Part shown: in pieces, positions 1 through 8,939 of the stretch
Layout: the number at the start of each line of letters is the position of its first letter
Position numbering within the stretch: position 1 is the stretch's first letter
Source: Caulobacter sp.
GTDB lineage: Bacteria; Pseudomonadota; Alphaproteobacteria; Caulobacterales; Caulobacteraceae
Direction: 5' to 3'
Length of the DNA stretch: 64,000 nt
Assembly: GCF_017744445.1 (NCBI RefSeq)
Contig: NZ_JAGIBH010000006.1
Span: forward strand, 186,001-250,000
Translations under genes and position numbers: made by a program
The notes under the pieces: generated by a model
Told to the model about the DNA's origin: nothing
Seen by the model: only the letters and a program-made list of their open reading frames with translations
The model's database searches: none

Positions 1-97
1 GCGCCTCGGCGCGTGCGGGCGCGACGGCGGTCAGGGCCAGCATCGAGCCGGCCAATACCGACCCCGAACGCGACAGCCAGGCGCGCCGTGCCGCCAT
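1..97 (-). CDS. N-terminus of a secreted protein, truncated by window edge
   Basis: A minus-strand ATG at 97 opens a frame that runs off the left edge (32 codons visible). The visible part looks like a Sec signal peptide: a basic n-region (residues 2-10, several Arg), a hydrophobic stretch with LAGSMLALTAVA and an Ala-Arg-Ala type cleavage site near residue 30. A GTGAGG ribosome-binding sequence sits about 9 bases upstream. It follows the TBDR gene on the same strand but lies beyond that gene's terminator, so it probably has its own promoter. Function cannot be told from what is visible. Confidence 0.6.
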   Translation of the reverse strand, partial: MAARRAWLSRSGSVLAGSMLALTAVAPARAEA

Positions 98-191
98 CAA
101 GGTCCTCACAACGGCGGCCGGCAAAGCTTCCGACGCCCGGGCGAACCCCTACAAACGGCGTATGTCAGTAATTTGAAGGTCGGCGTTCGCA

Positions 192-225
192 AAAAGAAGG
201 CCGCCGTCCGGGAAGGACGGCGGCC
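192..225 (-). terminator. Rho-independent terminator of the first TBDR gene
   Basis: A perfect 11-bp stem (GGCCGCCGTCC at 199-209, its complement at 215-225) with a 5-base loop is followed on the minus strand by TTCTTTTTGC. It lies 27 bp past the TBDR stop and should end that transcript before the truncated gene at the edge. Confidence 0.85.
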
Positions 226-251
226 CCAAGTTCAGGGGATCGATAGAGGGG

Positions 252-2969
252 TTAGAACTCGTAGGTCGCGCCGATCAGGATCGTGCGGCCCGAGCTCACG
301 TTCACCGTGGTCCGCTGGGCGGCGATGTCGGTGAACTGGATGCTGTGCTCGTTGGAAAGGTTGATGCCTTCGACGGTCAGCTTCAGGCCCGACAGCAGGT
401 TGTAGTGGGCGGCGAAGTCGATGTTGTTGGTGGCCTTGTAACCGTCGCCGATGTTGCCGTTGCCGCCGGCGCCGGTCAGGTACTTGTCCCGATAGGCGGT
501 CGACAGGCGCATGCCCCACTTGTCGGTCTCGTAGTAGATCGTGGCGTTGGCCGAGTACTTCGACAGCTGGAACAGCGGCAGGGTCACCGACTGACCGCTG
601 ATGATCACCGGCGAGGAGCCGTCGGCATAGGTGCCGTTGGCCACGACGCCCAGGTGGTCGAACGGCGCCGGCAGGAAGGTGAAGTCACGCTGGAACGCGA
701 CTTCCAGGCCCTGGATGTCGGCGCCGGGGCCGTTCACCGGACGGCTGACGTTGTACAGGATCGAGCCGTCCTGGCCCGGCAGCAGGAACGACAGCGGGAA
801 GCCGGTCTGCGAGTACGGCATGATGCTGGTCTGCGACGTGATGAACGACGTCAGCTTCTTGTAGAAGACGCCGACCGTGAACGAGCCGACCTTGCCATCG
901 TAGAACTCCAGCGAGCCTTCGATCGAGTCCGAGGTGAAGGGCGTCAGGTTCGGGTTGCCGGTGCTGATCGTGCCGCCGAACGGAGCGGTGGTCAGCGAGC
1001 CGGCGGCGGCCAGGTCGCCCAGGGCCGGGCGGCTGATGTCGCGGTTGGCGCTGAAGCGGACGACCATGCCTTCGTTGACGTCGACGGCCACGTTCAGGGC
1101 GGGCAGCCAGCCGTTGTACTTGTGCTTGATCGATACCGGCTGGAGGCTGGTGCCGGTGTTCAGCATGCCGTCCGAGCTGAGCTCGGTCGAATAGTAGCGG
1201 ACGCCGGCGTTGGCGCGCACGCCCTTGCCCAGGATCTGGGTGTTCAGGTCGTATTGCAGGTAGGCCGCCTTGGTTTCCTCGGTCACCGTGTAGTTGGTGC
1301 CGGGGGTGGCGAACTTGGCGCCCTGGGCTTCCAGGTCACGCGTCTGGCCGATCAGGGCGTAGACCGGATCGACGTCGCCGACGACATAGGCGCCCAGCGA
1401 CTTGAACGGCACGACCAGCTTCAGGTTGTCCGGAATCTTGGTGTTGGCCGGGACGTTCTTGAACTGCTTGTCGCCCCACTGCGCGCCGAAGTTCTTGAAC
1501 TTCTTGTACGAGACGCCGCCCTTGAAGCTGGAGGTCTCGTTCAGGGCGTAGTCGCCGTCGAACTTGGCGTTGGTGTACTCCGACGCGATCTTGTTTTCCT
1601 GGGTGTCCATCCGCATCAGGTCCCACTTGGCGGGATCGGTGACGCCGGCGCCGTAGGTGTTGACCGGCATGGACGGACGGTCGTCGTAGCTGAAGGCGTA
1701 GTTCTTGGATTCCAGGAACACCTTGTCGAAGACCGGCAGGGCGTAGGTCGACTTCGAATAGCCGACCAGGCCGGTCAGAAGCAGCTTGTCGGTCGCCTGG
1801 TAGCTGCCGTTCAGACCCAGTTGGTAGAACTTGGTCTTGTCTTCCTCGCGATTGAACTCGCTGCGGATGTCGACGCCGGTGTAGCTGGAGGCGATCAGGG
1901 TGTTGCCCTGGATCACGGCGCTCTGCATCACCTGGGTGCCGGTGATGTTGCCGGTCAGGCTGTTGATGCCCGAGGTGGCCAGCGAGAAGTTCTGGCGGCT
2001 GTTTTCCAGCTGGCTGTACAGGCCGTCGAAGTCCAGCTTCAGCTTGTCGCCCTGGTACTGCAGGGCCACGGTCGCGCCCAGGCGCTTGCGGTGGTCGAAC
2101 CAGGTCGAATAGGTGTTGGCCTGCGGGGCGAAGATGGTCGCGGTGGCGGCCGTCAGGCGCGCAGCGTCGGCAGCGCTGACGCCCGAGCCGATGTTGGCGG
2201 CGTTGGCGCGGATCGGACCCCAGTTGAAGCTGCGATAGCCGAACTCGTTGCTGTCGTTCTCACCGTAGGCGATCGAGGCCAGGGCGCCGAAATTGCCCCA
2301 GCGGTTCGAGATCAGGCCGACCACGCGCGGGGTGACCTTGTCGTCGGCGTTGCTGTTGCGCTGGGCCTTGGCCGACAGCACGGCCTTGAAGCCGGCATAG
2401 TCGAACGGCTTGGCGGTCTGCAACTGCACGGTGCCGCCGATGCCGCCTTCGTCCTGCTCGGCCGCGTAGGATTTCTGCACCGTCACGCGATTGAACAGTT
2501 CCGAGGCGAACAGGCTGAAGTCGAAGGCGCGGGAGCGGCTGACGCCGCCGCGGTTGTCCATGCCCGAGGCGGTGTTGCCCAGCACTTCCATGCCGTTCAG
2601 CTGGGTGCGGGTGAAGTCGGGACCCAGGCCGCGCAGGGTGATCTGACGGCCTTCGCCGCTGTCGCGCGAGATGGTCACGCCGGGGATCCGCTGCAGCGAT
2701 TCCGCCAGGTTCAGGTCGGGGAAGGCGGCGATGTCTTCGGAGACGATCACGTCCACGGCGCCGACGGCCTTACGCTTCAGGTCGCGGGCGTGCATCAGGC
2801 TGTCGCGGAAGCCGGTGACGACGATCGCGTCGATCTCGTCGGCGGCGGGCTCGGCGGCCGGAGCGGCGGCGGGCGCGGGCGCGTCGGCTGCGTGGGCCTG
2901 CGCCGCGCCCAGCAGGGCGACGGACAGCGCCGTGGTGGTCAGAAGGTTGAACTTGATGGCTTTTTTCAT
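252..2969 (-). CDS. TonB-dependent outer-membrane receptor (FecA-like, Xanthomonas/Caulobacter type)
   Basis: A 905-residue outer-membrane receptor. A signal peptide ending near AQAHA (residue ~27) is followed by an Ala/Pro-rich spacer, a TonB box (IVVTG, ~50), a plug domain with the usual SLQRIPGV and ITLRGLG segments, and a long beta-barrel ending in Tyr-Glu-Phe, the terminal aromatic expected for BAM-dependent assembly. It resembles the large TBDR family expanded in Caulobacter and Xanthomonas that imports plant oligosaccharides. An AAGGGA ribosome-binding site precedes the ATG. It is divergent from the dienelactone hydrolase gene. The ligand is unknown; the glycosidase-rich surroundings suggest a carbohydrate. 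Confidence 0.93.
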   Translation of the reverse strand: MKKAIKFNLLTTTALSVALLGAAQAHAADAPAPAAAPAAEPAADEIDAIVVTGFRDSLMHARDLKRKAVGAVDVIVSEDIAAFPDLNLAESLQRIPGVTISRDSGEGRQITLRGLGPDFTRTQLNGMEVLGNTASGMDNRGGVSRSRAFDFSLFASELFNRVTVQKSYAAEQDEGGIGGTVQLQTAKPFDYAGFKAVLSAKAQRNSNADDKVTPRVVGLISNRWGNFGALASIAYGENDSNEFGYRSFNWGPIRANAANIGSGVSAADAARLTAATATIFAPQANTYSTWFDHRKRLGATVALQYQGDKLKLDFDGLYSQLENSRQNFSLATSGINSLTGNITGTQVMQSAVIQGNTLIASSYTGVDIRSEFNREEDKTKFYQLGLNGSYQATDKLLLTGLVGYSKSTYALPVFDKVFLESKNYAFSYDDRPSMPVNTYGAGVTDPAKWDLMRMDTQENKIASEYTNAKFDGDYALNETSSFKGGVSYKKFKNFGAQWGDKQFKNVPANTKIPDNLKLVVPFKSLGAYVVGDVDPVYALIGQTRDLEAQGAKFATPGTNYTVTEETKAAYLQYDLNTQILGKGVRANAGVRYYSTELSSDGMLNTGTSLQPVSIKHKYNGWLPALNVAVDVNEGMVVRFSANRDISRPALGDLAAAGSLTTAPFGGTISTGNPNLTPFTSDSIEGSLEFYDGKVGSFTVGVFYKKLTSFITSQTSIMPYSQTGFPLSFLLPGQDGSILYNVSRPVNGPGADIQGLEVAFQRDFTFLPAPFDHLGVVANGTYADGSSPVIISGQSVTLPLFQLSKYSANATIYYETDKWGMRLSTAYRDKYLTGAGGNGNIGDGYKATNNIDFAAHYNLLSGLKLTVEGINLSNEHSIQFTDIAAQRTTVNVSSGRTILIGATYEF

Positions 2970-3218
2970 GGCCCCGATCCCTTGCGGTTCTGGTGACGGG
3001 ACGGGGAGGGTTCCCCGCGATCGTCGGCCGGGGAGAGGGCGCTGAGCCGCCGCCGGGGACAGGTTTGGCCCGGGGTTTTATGTGAAATGTTTGCGACGGA
3101 GAGCCAGGTCTATCCGTTGGCGGACGATCCTCTTCGGCCCAATCTCACCACGACTTCATGCAATCGCCGCGCCGGCCGGCGTCGCACTGTGGCGGCTCCT
3201 GGAACGGAGCCCAAGACC

Positions 3219-3920
3219 ATGGACGAAACCCTGACCATCGAGGCCGCCGACGGCCGCTTCACGGCGCTTGTCGTGCGCCCGGACGATACCGGCCCCGCGC
3301 CCGTCATCGTGGTCCTGCAGGAGATCTTCGGCGTCAATGCCGGCATCCGCCAGATCGCCGCCGAATACGCGGTGCAGGGCTATATCGCCGTCTGCCCCGA
3401 TCTCTTCTGGCGCTTCGAGCCGGGCCTGTCGCTGTCGGAGCATACCGAGGCCAACTGGAAGAAGGGCTTCGACTATTATGGCCGCTACGATTTCGACCAG
3501 GGCGCCGACGACATCCTGCGCACTGTCGAAGCCGCCAAGGCGCTGGAGGGCGGCAACGGCAAGGTCGGGCTGACCGGCTACTGCCTGGGCGGCCTGCTGA
3601 CCTTCCTGGGCGCGGCGCGAGGCCAGCCCGACGCGGCGGTCGTCTACTATCCCGGCGGGGCCGAGCGTTATGTCGGCGAGGGCGGGCTGGTGACCTGTCC
3701 GCTGCTGATGCACCTGGCCGGCGAGGACGAATATATCGGCCATGAGGCTCGCCAGACGATCGTCGACGGCCTGAGCGGCAATCCCAACATCGAGATCCAT
3801 GTCTATCCGGGCCGCAACCACGCCTTCGCCCGGCCTGGCGGCGACCACTACGACGAGGCCGACGCCCTGGCCGCCAACGGGCGCACCCAAGCCTTCTTCC
3901 GCCAGCACCTGACCGCGTGA
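3219..3920 (+). CDS. Dienelactone hydrolase family protein
   Basis: A 233-residue cytoplasmic alpha/beta hydrolase of the carboxymethylenebutenolidase family, at the family's usual length. The triad is in the expected places: Cys122 in GYCLGG, Asp170 in GEDEY and His201 in NHAF, close to the classic Cys123/Asp171/His202. The start is the ATG at 3219, ten bases after GGAACGGAG; an upstream in-frame start at 3087 would add residues with no family match. The protein probably opens a lactone or cleaves an ester. No chlorocatechol genes are nearby, so a role in the classic dienelactone pathway is doubtful. The following hydrolase gene starts 8 bp after its stop. Confidence 0.9.
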   Translation: MDETLTIEAADGRFTALVVRPDDTGPAPVIVVLQEIFGVNAGIRQIAAEYAVQGYIAVCPDLFWRFEPGLSLSEHTEANWKKGFDYYGRYDFDQGADDILRTVEAAKALEGGNGKVGLTGYCLGGLLTFLGAARGQPDAAVVYYPGGAERYVGEGGLVTCPLLMHLAGEDEYIGHEARQTIVDGLSGNPNIEIHVYPGRNHAFARPGGDHYDEADALAANGRTQAFFRQHLTA

Positions 3921-3928
3921 GGACCAAC

Positions 3929-4867
3929 ATGGCTTTGCAAGACTTCACGACCGCGCGACGCGGCCTGCTCGGCTCGGCTCTGATCGGCGTCCTGGCCACC
4001 GGGCTTGCCAGCCCCGCGCGGGCCGCGACCCGCGCCTTGGACGCGCCGACCCAGCACATCGACGTCGGCGGCCGAAAGCTGGCCTATCGCAGCATCGGAA
4101 CCGGCCAGCCCCTGGTGCTGTGCACCCGCTTCCGGGGCACGATCGACGACTGGGATCCGCTGTTCCTGGACAGCCTGGCCAGCCACGGCTTCCAGGTTAT
4201 CACCTTCGACTACTCAGGCCTGGGCTTCTCGACCGGCGAGGCGACCCTGAACCCGTTCGCCTGGGCCAAGGACGCCGGCGACCTGATTACGGCGTTGAAG
4301 CTGAAATCGGTGGTGCTGCTGGGCTGGTCGCTGGGCGGCATCGCGGCCCAGGCGGCGCTGTCGATCTTCCCGGACAAGATCAGCCACCTCGTCCTGGTCG
4401 GCACCACGCCGCCCGGCCCGGCGGTCAAGCTGGGCGAGCCGCTGTTCTACCAGGCCGCGGCGCGCGAGAACGACTTCGAGGACGAGGTGATCCTGTTCTT
4501 CGAGCCCAATTCCCCCGCCAGTCGCGCCGCCGCCAAGGCCAGTCACGACCGTATCGCCGCGCGGAAAGGGGAGCGCGCTCCGCCGGTGCCGTACAAGTGG
4601 GCCGCGCAGAACCTGGGCGACGCGCCCAAGGCCAATCCGTTCCCGGCCCCGCCGATCCTGGCGATCCTGAAGTCGACGACGATCCCGATCCTGCACATTG
4701 GCGGCGACCACGACCTGATCTGCCCGGTCGAGAACTGGTACGCCCTGAACGATCAGCTGCCGACCCTGCAGCTGCTGACCTATCCGAACGCCGGCCACGG
4801 ACCACAACATCAGCATCCGGTGTCGAGCGCGGCGCACATCGCGACCTTCGTGAGGGCGCCAGACTAA
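3929..4867 (+). CDS. Alpha/beta hydrolase with twin-arginine-type signal
   Basis: A 312-residue alpha/beta hydrolase. The N-terminus has a Tat-like ARRGLLG motif, a hydrophobic run and an ASPARA cleavage region, so periplasmic export of the folded protein is likely. The nucleophile is Ser134 in GWSLGG; a late GHGPQHQHP segment supplies the His. The usual oxyanion HG motif is replaced by an RFRG segment (near residue 71), as in a subset of hydrolases of unknown substrate. A GTG at 3917 overlaps the preceding stop, but the ATG at 3929 after GTGAGGA is the better start. It is probably cotranscribed with the dienelactone hydrolase. Confidence 0.87.
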   Translation: MALQDFTTARRGLLGSALIGVLATGLASPARAATRALDAPTQHIDVGGRKLAYRSIGTGQPLVLCTRFRGTIDDWDPLFLDSLASHGFQVITFDYSGLGFSTGEATLNPFAWAKDAGDLITALKLKSVVLLGWSLGGIAAQAALSIFPDKISHLVLVGTTPPGPAVKLGEPLFYQAAARENDFEDEVILFFEPNSPASRAAAKASHDRIAARKGERAPPVPYKWAAQNLGDAPKANPFPAPPILAILKSTTIPILHIGGDHDLICPVENWYALNDQLPTLQLLTYPNAGHGPQHQHPVSSAAHIATFVRAPD

Positions 4868-4979
4868 ACGTCTCTAATGGTGGGGACCCAAGCTGTGCGT
4901 CGCCTATTCCGCGCTTACGCGTCGCGATCCTGCCTTCTCTGATAGGTTTCTTCGCGGCGGGCCATGGCCAGCGTCGACC

Positions 4980-5010
4980 CGCGCCGCTCCGGGTAAGCCG
5001 GAGCGGCGCG
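4980..5010. terminator. Terminator hairpin between convergent genes
   Basis: A 13-bp perfect stem (CGCGCCGCTCCGG-type arms at 4980-4992 and 4998-5010) with a 5-base loop lies between the plus-strand hydrolase stop and the minus-strand GH9 stop (5017). On the plus strand it is followed by CTGTCTTT. It can serve both transcripts. Confidence 0.7.
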
Positions 5011-5016
5011 CTGTCT

Positions 5017-7500
5017 TTAGCGATGTTCCTTCGTCGCCGCGATCGCGGCCTTGGCGGCCAGGATGTAGGACGTGGTGGTGCTCACCGTGTATTCGCTCTC
5101 GAACCACAGGAACGGCCATTCGGTCATCATCTCGGGGAAGTCCGGCTTGATGACCAGGACCCCGGGCGCGATGCCGCCGGGGATGAAGCCGTAGTCGGCG
5201 CGGTTGTGACCATAGCCGTTCAGCTTCGAGCGCGTCCCCACGGTCGATACCAGGGACAGGTTGTTGGCCGGGTGGCGACCAAGCAGGTAGTCTAGCGCAT
5301 GCAGGGTGTATTCCGGCCCGATCAGGTCCGGGAACGCCTGGTGCATCAGGTACATGTTGCTGCCGAAGCTGGCGACTTCGCCCGAGCCCGCCCAGGAGCC
5401 CATGCTGATCGGCACGCCGAACGGGTTGCCGGCCAGGTCCTTGTCGACCCGCGGCTTGACGCCGGCCACCAGGGTCCTGATCCGCGCCTTGTAGGCGGCG
5501 TCCATGTAGGGGATGGCGCGCACGGCCGCGCCGCTGACCCGATCGAAATTGGCTTCGATCGCCGGCGTCAGCGCTTTCAGACGCGCCGTGTAGAGCGGGT
5601 CGCCCTTGGTGGTGATGACCAGCTCGACCGTCGCGGCGACCTTGGCCAGGTCGAGGAAGCGCGACATGTTCCCGCTGTCGTCACGGCCATCGCTGCCGTT
5701 GGCGGCCTCGCCCTCACGCTTGGTCCACAGCGCCTTGGCGACGGTAAGGGCCTCGGCCGACATCGCCGGATCGAAGTCCTTCAGCGCGCGGCTGGCCGCC
5801 GCCAGGCTGCCGGCCATCATCAGGTCGTTGGCCGGGTAGGCGGTGGTGAACGCCCAGCGATCATCGGGTACGCCCGAGCGATCGCCCTTGACCTCGTTCG
5901 GACCCAGCGAGGCGTCGTACAGCTTGCCGTCGGTCTGGGACACAGCATCGCCCAGGTGCGCGTACTGGCGCAGCTTGGGGTCGACGATGCCGACGATCGA
6001 ATGGCCGAAGACCTTGTACTGGGCCAGCAGCTGCAGCACGCCGTGGCGCACCTGCTGCAGCGCGTCGGGTGCGCCGTCAGGCTTGCGGATCTCGACCTCG
6101 CGCGCCTTGTCGTCGACGCTGGTTTCATCCCAGTCCAGGCCGAACAGCTCGCGCGCCCAGACCAGATCGCGCACCACCTGGGCGTTCTGCGGGGTCTGGA
6201 TGTCGTAGTCGCCGGCGTCCTGGAAGCCGCCGACGGCCAGCCCCGGAATGTGCTCGCCCGGCTTGAAGGGCGAGTCCAGGTTCGGCCCCATGCGATAGCC
6301 GTCGAAGTGGGTGATGTTGGGCGGCGCCTGGACGGCGTCGTCCATGTGCGGGGCGCGCTGCCATACGCGGTATTGCTCGCGCACGGTCGTGTGGTCCATC
6401 TGCACGGGCAGATAGGTGTCCAGCGACGGCTGCCAGATCCGCTCATAGGCGTCGGCGGCGATCGGGAAGGGGTTGGTCGTGTGGCCGGCATACGAGATCG
6501 CGTAGATGCCGGGCTCACGCACGCTGGAGAAGTCGAAGGCGGCGTAGTTGTAGCGCAGGAACTTGCCGCGCGACTGGACCGGCGCGCTGAACACGGGCTT
6601 CTCGCCGCTGTCGGTCAGCTTGACCAGCGTGGCCTGCGTCGGAGCCTTGAAGTTGGGATCCAGTTCGATCAGCGCCACCTTGCTGCGCTGGGGCGTGTAG
6701 CCGGCCTGGTTGAACGAGACGACCGGCGCGCGCGTCCAGCCGGGGATCACGTTCGGCTTCACATGCCAGACGACGGCGTCTTCCTTGGCGCCCGCGGCGA
6801 TCATCGAACGCACGACGAACCAGCCGTTCTGGGCGCGGTTGCGGGCGTCGTACAGGGCCAGGGGCGCATTGGCGGTGATGGTGACGCGGGTGGTCGGGTC
6901 TTCCGGCGACAGGGTCACGCTGTTGGCGCCCGACGCCATCGGCTTGGGGTCGCCCGAGCCGTCGGTCGCCATGGGGCCGTTGGGATTGCGCGGGAACAGA
7001 CCCGGACGGTCGCCCATCAGGTAGGTCTTGCCGAAATAGGCGGTGGGCAGGAAGTCCAGGTTGAAGCCGGCCTTGCCGACCAGTTCCGGCGGCAGCGGAG
7101 CGTCCAGGTCAACCGCGATGCGGAAGCCGCCGCCGTCCTCGGGCGTGACCTTCACGCGATAGTTCAGCTTTTCCTTGGGAAAGCTGGACCGCACGATGAT
7201 CTGGCCCGGCGCGTCGCCCAGCGTGCGCTCGCCAAACATCGGGACGGGATCCCATTGCTCGGGCGTTGGGTTCAGCCGCACCTCGCCGTCGGTGGCGATG
7301 CGTTCGCCATGCAGGACGATCTGGATGCCGGCGTTCTTCTCGTCGAAGAAGATCGGGCTGAAATGGTTCTGTTCGACGATGACGCTGAGGCCCGGCGCCT
7401 CCAGCGTCTGATCGGGGCTGCGCTGCAACGTCTGGGCGTGAGCGGCGGTGATCGCGAGCGCCGAGCAGGCGGCCACGGTCAGCAGGATGTTCCTTCGCAT
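5017..7500 (-). CDS. Secreted GH9 family endoglucanase-type hydrolase
   Basis: An 827-residue protein with a signal peptide (cleavage after ITAAHA, ~22). It has a long N-terminal beta-sandwich region, a CelD_N-type immunoglobulin-like domain beginning with VVSFNQAGY (~260) and a C-terminal (alpha/alpha)6 GH9 catalytic domain. The GH9 signature GGFQDAGDYD places the catalytic Asp pair at 428 and 431; the proton-donor Glu is 801 or 803 in FESEYTV. A GRHPANN-type substrate motif is also present. The likely substrate is a beta-1,4-glucan or xyloglucan backbone. GGAGAGG precedes the ATG, with a LacI-type palindrome immediately upstream. It is divergent from the GH43 gene. Confidence 0.92.
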   Translation of the reverse strand: MRRNILLTVAACSALAITAAHAQTLQRSPDQTLEAPGLSVIVEQNHFSPIFFDEKNAGIQIVLHGERIATDGEVRLNPTPEQWDPVPMFGERTLGDAPGQIIVRSSFPKEKLNYRVKVTPEDGGGFRIAVDLDAPLPPELVGKAGFNLDFLPTAYFGKTYLMGDRPGLFPRNPNGPMATDGSGDPKPMASGANSVTLSPEDPTTRVTITANAPLALYDARNRAQNGWFVVRSMIAAGAKEDAVVWHVKPNVIPGWTRAPVVSFNQAGYTPQRSKVALIELDPNFKAPTQATLVKLTDSGEKPVFSAPVQSRGKFLRYNYAAFDFSSVREPGIYAISYAGHTTNPFPIAADAYERIWQPSLDTYLPVQMDHTTVREQYRVWQRAPHMDDAVQAPPNITHFDGYRMGPNLDSPFKPGEHIPGLAVGGFQDAGDYDIQTPQNAQVVRDLVWARELFGLDWDETSVDDKAREVEIRKPDGAPDALQQVRHGVLQLLAQYKVFGHSIVGIVDPKLRQYAHLGDAVSQTDGKLYDASLGPNEVKGDRSGVPDDRWAFTTAYPANDLMMAGSLAAASRALKDFDPAMSAEALTVAKALWTKREGEAANGSDGRDDSGNMSRFLDLAKVAATVELVITTKGDPLYTARLKALTPAIEANFDRVSGAAVRAIPYMDAAYKARIRTLVAGVKPRVDKDLAGNPFGVPISMGSWAGSGEVASFGSNMYLMHQAFPDLIGPEYTLHALDYLLGRHPANNLSLVSTVGTRSKLNGYGHNRADYGFIPGGIAPGVLVIKPDFPEMMTEWPFLWFESEYTVSTTTSYILAAKAAIAATKEHR

Positions 7501-7883
7501 TTTCCTCTCCTGGTAGCGGTAACAATTCTTGTCGTGGAGCGGCGGGTTGATGTCCCGTCGTCGATCTTTGAGTGGTGTGGATCGCTGGCCGTCGCGGGTG
7601 CGGGGCAGGAACCTTTGAGTCTTGGCGTCTGGCTGGCGTCAGAGCCGCCAAGAGCGACTCGCTATGGTCCAGTACAACGTGTATTTTTGTAGGACTAATT
7701 GCAGAGCCGAAATGAAGAGCCGGCTCCGTGTCCTGGGCGGATTTATAGCTGCACCTGAAGCCGGGGCAAGGTTCATTTGCCAGTTTAGGACGTGCTCGTC
7801 GTGGGGAGGCCTACGACCAGTTCCGCATTGACGTCTCATTTTGTCTGAGTAATTTTGCCTCCCAATATCTAGGGAGCGGTAAC
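7501..7883. promoter_or_regulatory. 383-bp divergent promoter region between GH9 and GH43 genes
   Basis: This noncoding stretch must hold promoters for both genes. Each flank carries the same GCGGTAACA core, at 7511-7524 and 7871-7884, next to each ribosome-binding site. A possible plus-strand -35 is TTGACG at 7828-7833, with a weak -10 (TAATTT) near 7850. The middle (about 7660-7800) is more AT-rich, but I see no gene there. Confidence 0.5.
7511..7524. promoter_or_regulatory. LacI-type operator candidate upstream of GH9
   Basis: TGGTAGCGGTAACA is a CG-centred imperfect palindrome (5 of 7 arm positions pair). It lies 11-24 bp upstream of the GH9 ATG, next to its ribosome-binding site, where a bound repressor would block transcription. 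It matches the form of the other palindromes near sugar genes in this window. Confidence 0.5.
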
Positions 7884-7884
7884 A
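7871..7884. promoter_or_regulatory. Weak LacI-type operator candidate at the GH43 start
   Basis: AGGGAGCGGTAACA shares nine contiguous bases (GCGGTAACA) with the site in front of the divergent GH9 gene, but its left arm is poor (3 of 7) and overlaps the GH43 ribosome-binding site. The mirrored placement is the main reason to record it. Confidence 0.3.
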
Positions 7885-8879
7885 TGGGTTTGAGGTTGGC
7901 GACGCTGGCGTTGGTGGCGGCCATGTCTGTCGGGTCCGCGGCAGGCGCGAGCGAGGCGTCGGCGCCGGGCTCCAATCCCATCATTCGCGACAAGTTCACG
8001 GCCGATCCCGCGCCGCTGGTCGTCGGCGATACGCTCTATCTGTATGTCGGCCACGACGAGGCCCAGCGCGACGAGATGTTCAACATGCGCGAGTGGCTGG
8101 TCTATTCGACCAAGGACATGAAGACCTGGAAGTCCTACGCCCCGATCATGAACGTGGCGGACTTCAAGTGGGCCAAGAAGGACGCCTGGGCGTCGCAGGC
8201 GATCCAGAAGAACGGCAAGTTCTATTTCTACGCGGCGGTCGAGCACGACAACACCCATCCGGGCAAGGCGATCGCGGTGGCGGTCTCCGACAGTCCGACC
8301 GGGCCCTTCGTCGACGCGCGCGGATCGGCCCTGATCACCAACCAGATGACGCCCAAGGGCACGCACAGCTGGGAGGATATCGATCCCACCGTCTTCACCG
8401 ACGACGACGGCACGACCTGGATCGCCTGGGGCAATCGCCAAGCCTATATCGCCAAGCTGAAGCCTAACATGATCGAGATCGACGGTCCGATCACCGAGAT
8501 CACGCCGCCGCACTTCGAGGAAGGGCCGTGGCTGCACAAGCGCGGCGACACCTACTACCTGACCTATGCCTCGCTGGATCGGACGACGCAGCGTGATGAG
8601 CACGTGTCCTATTCCACCGCGCCGTCCATCCAGGGGCCGTGGACCTATCGCGGCCTGCTGACCGGGTCGGGAAAGTACAGCTTCACGATCCATCCCGGCA
8701 TCGCCCAGTTCAAAGGCGATTGGTACCTGTTCCTGCACAATGCCGACCTGGCGGTGGGCGACCAGAGCGGCGCCATCGGGCGCCGGGCCGTGACGGTCGA
8801 GCGCCTGCACTACAATGCCGACGGCACGATGCAGCCGGTCACTCAGACCAAGGCGGGCATCACCGCGTCGGCTCACTGA
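7884..8879 (+). CDS. Secreted GH43 family glycoside hydrolase
   Basis: A 331-residue single-domain GH43 five-bladed propeller with a signal peptide (~24 residues). The three catalytic acids are visible: Asp41 in ADPAP (base), Asp167 in EDIDPTVF (pKa modulator) and Glu213 in FEEGPW (acid). Family members are arabinofuranosidases, xylosidases or endo-arabinanases; the subfamily cannot be fixed by eye. It is followed 60 bp later by the GH27 gene on the same strand, and the two probably form an operon that removes arabinose or xylose and galactose side chains. Confidence 0.9.
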   Translation: MGLRLATLALVAAMSVGSAAGASEASAPGSNPIIRDKFTADPAPLVVGDTLYLYVGHDEAQRDEMFNMREWLVYSTKDMKTWKSYAPIMNVADFKWAKKDAWASQAIQKNGKFYFYAAVEHDNTHPGKAIAVAVSDSPTGPFVDARGSALITNQMTPKGTHSWEDIDPTVFTDDDGTTWIAWGNRQAYIAKLKPNMIEIDGPITEITPPHFEEGPWLHKRGDTYYLTYASLDRTTQRDEHVSYSTAPSIQGPWTYRGLLTGSGKYSFTIHPGIAQFKGDWYLFLHNADLAVGDQSGAIGRRAVTVERLHYNADGTMQPVTQTKAGITASAH

Positions 8880-8939
8880 AAATCATAACAAGCGGCGCGC
8901 ATCGGAGTGGTGCGCGCCCGCAATGCGCACGGGGAAACG

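Noticed and set aside
345..2996. Long plus-strand open frame (883 codons) opposite the first TBDR
   Set aside because: Antisense shadow from GC-rich third positions; low-complexity Gly/Val/Arg composition, no domain, no ribosome-binding site, and the opposite strand encodes a clear receptor.
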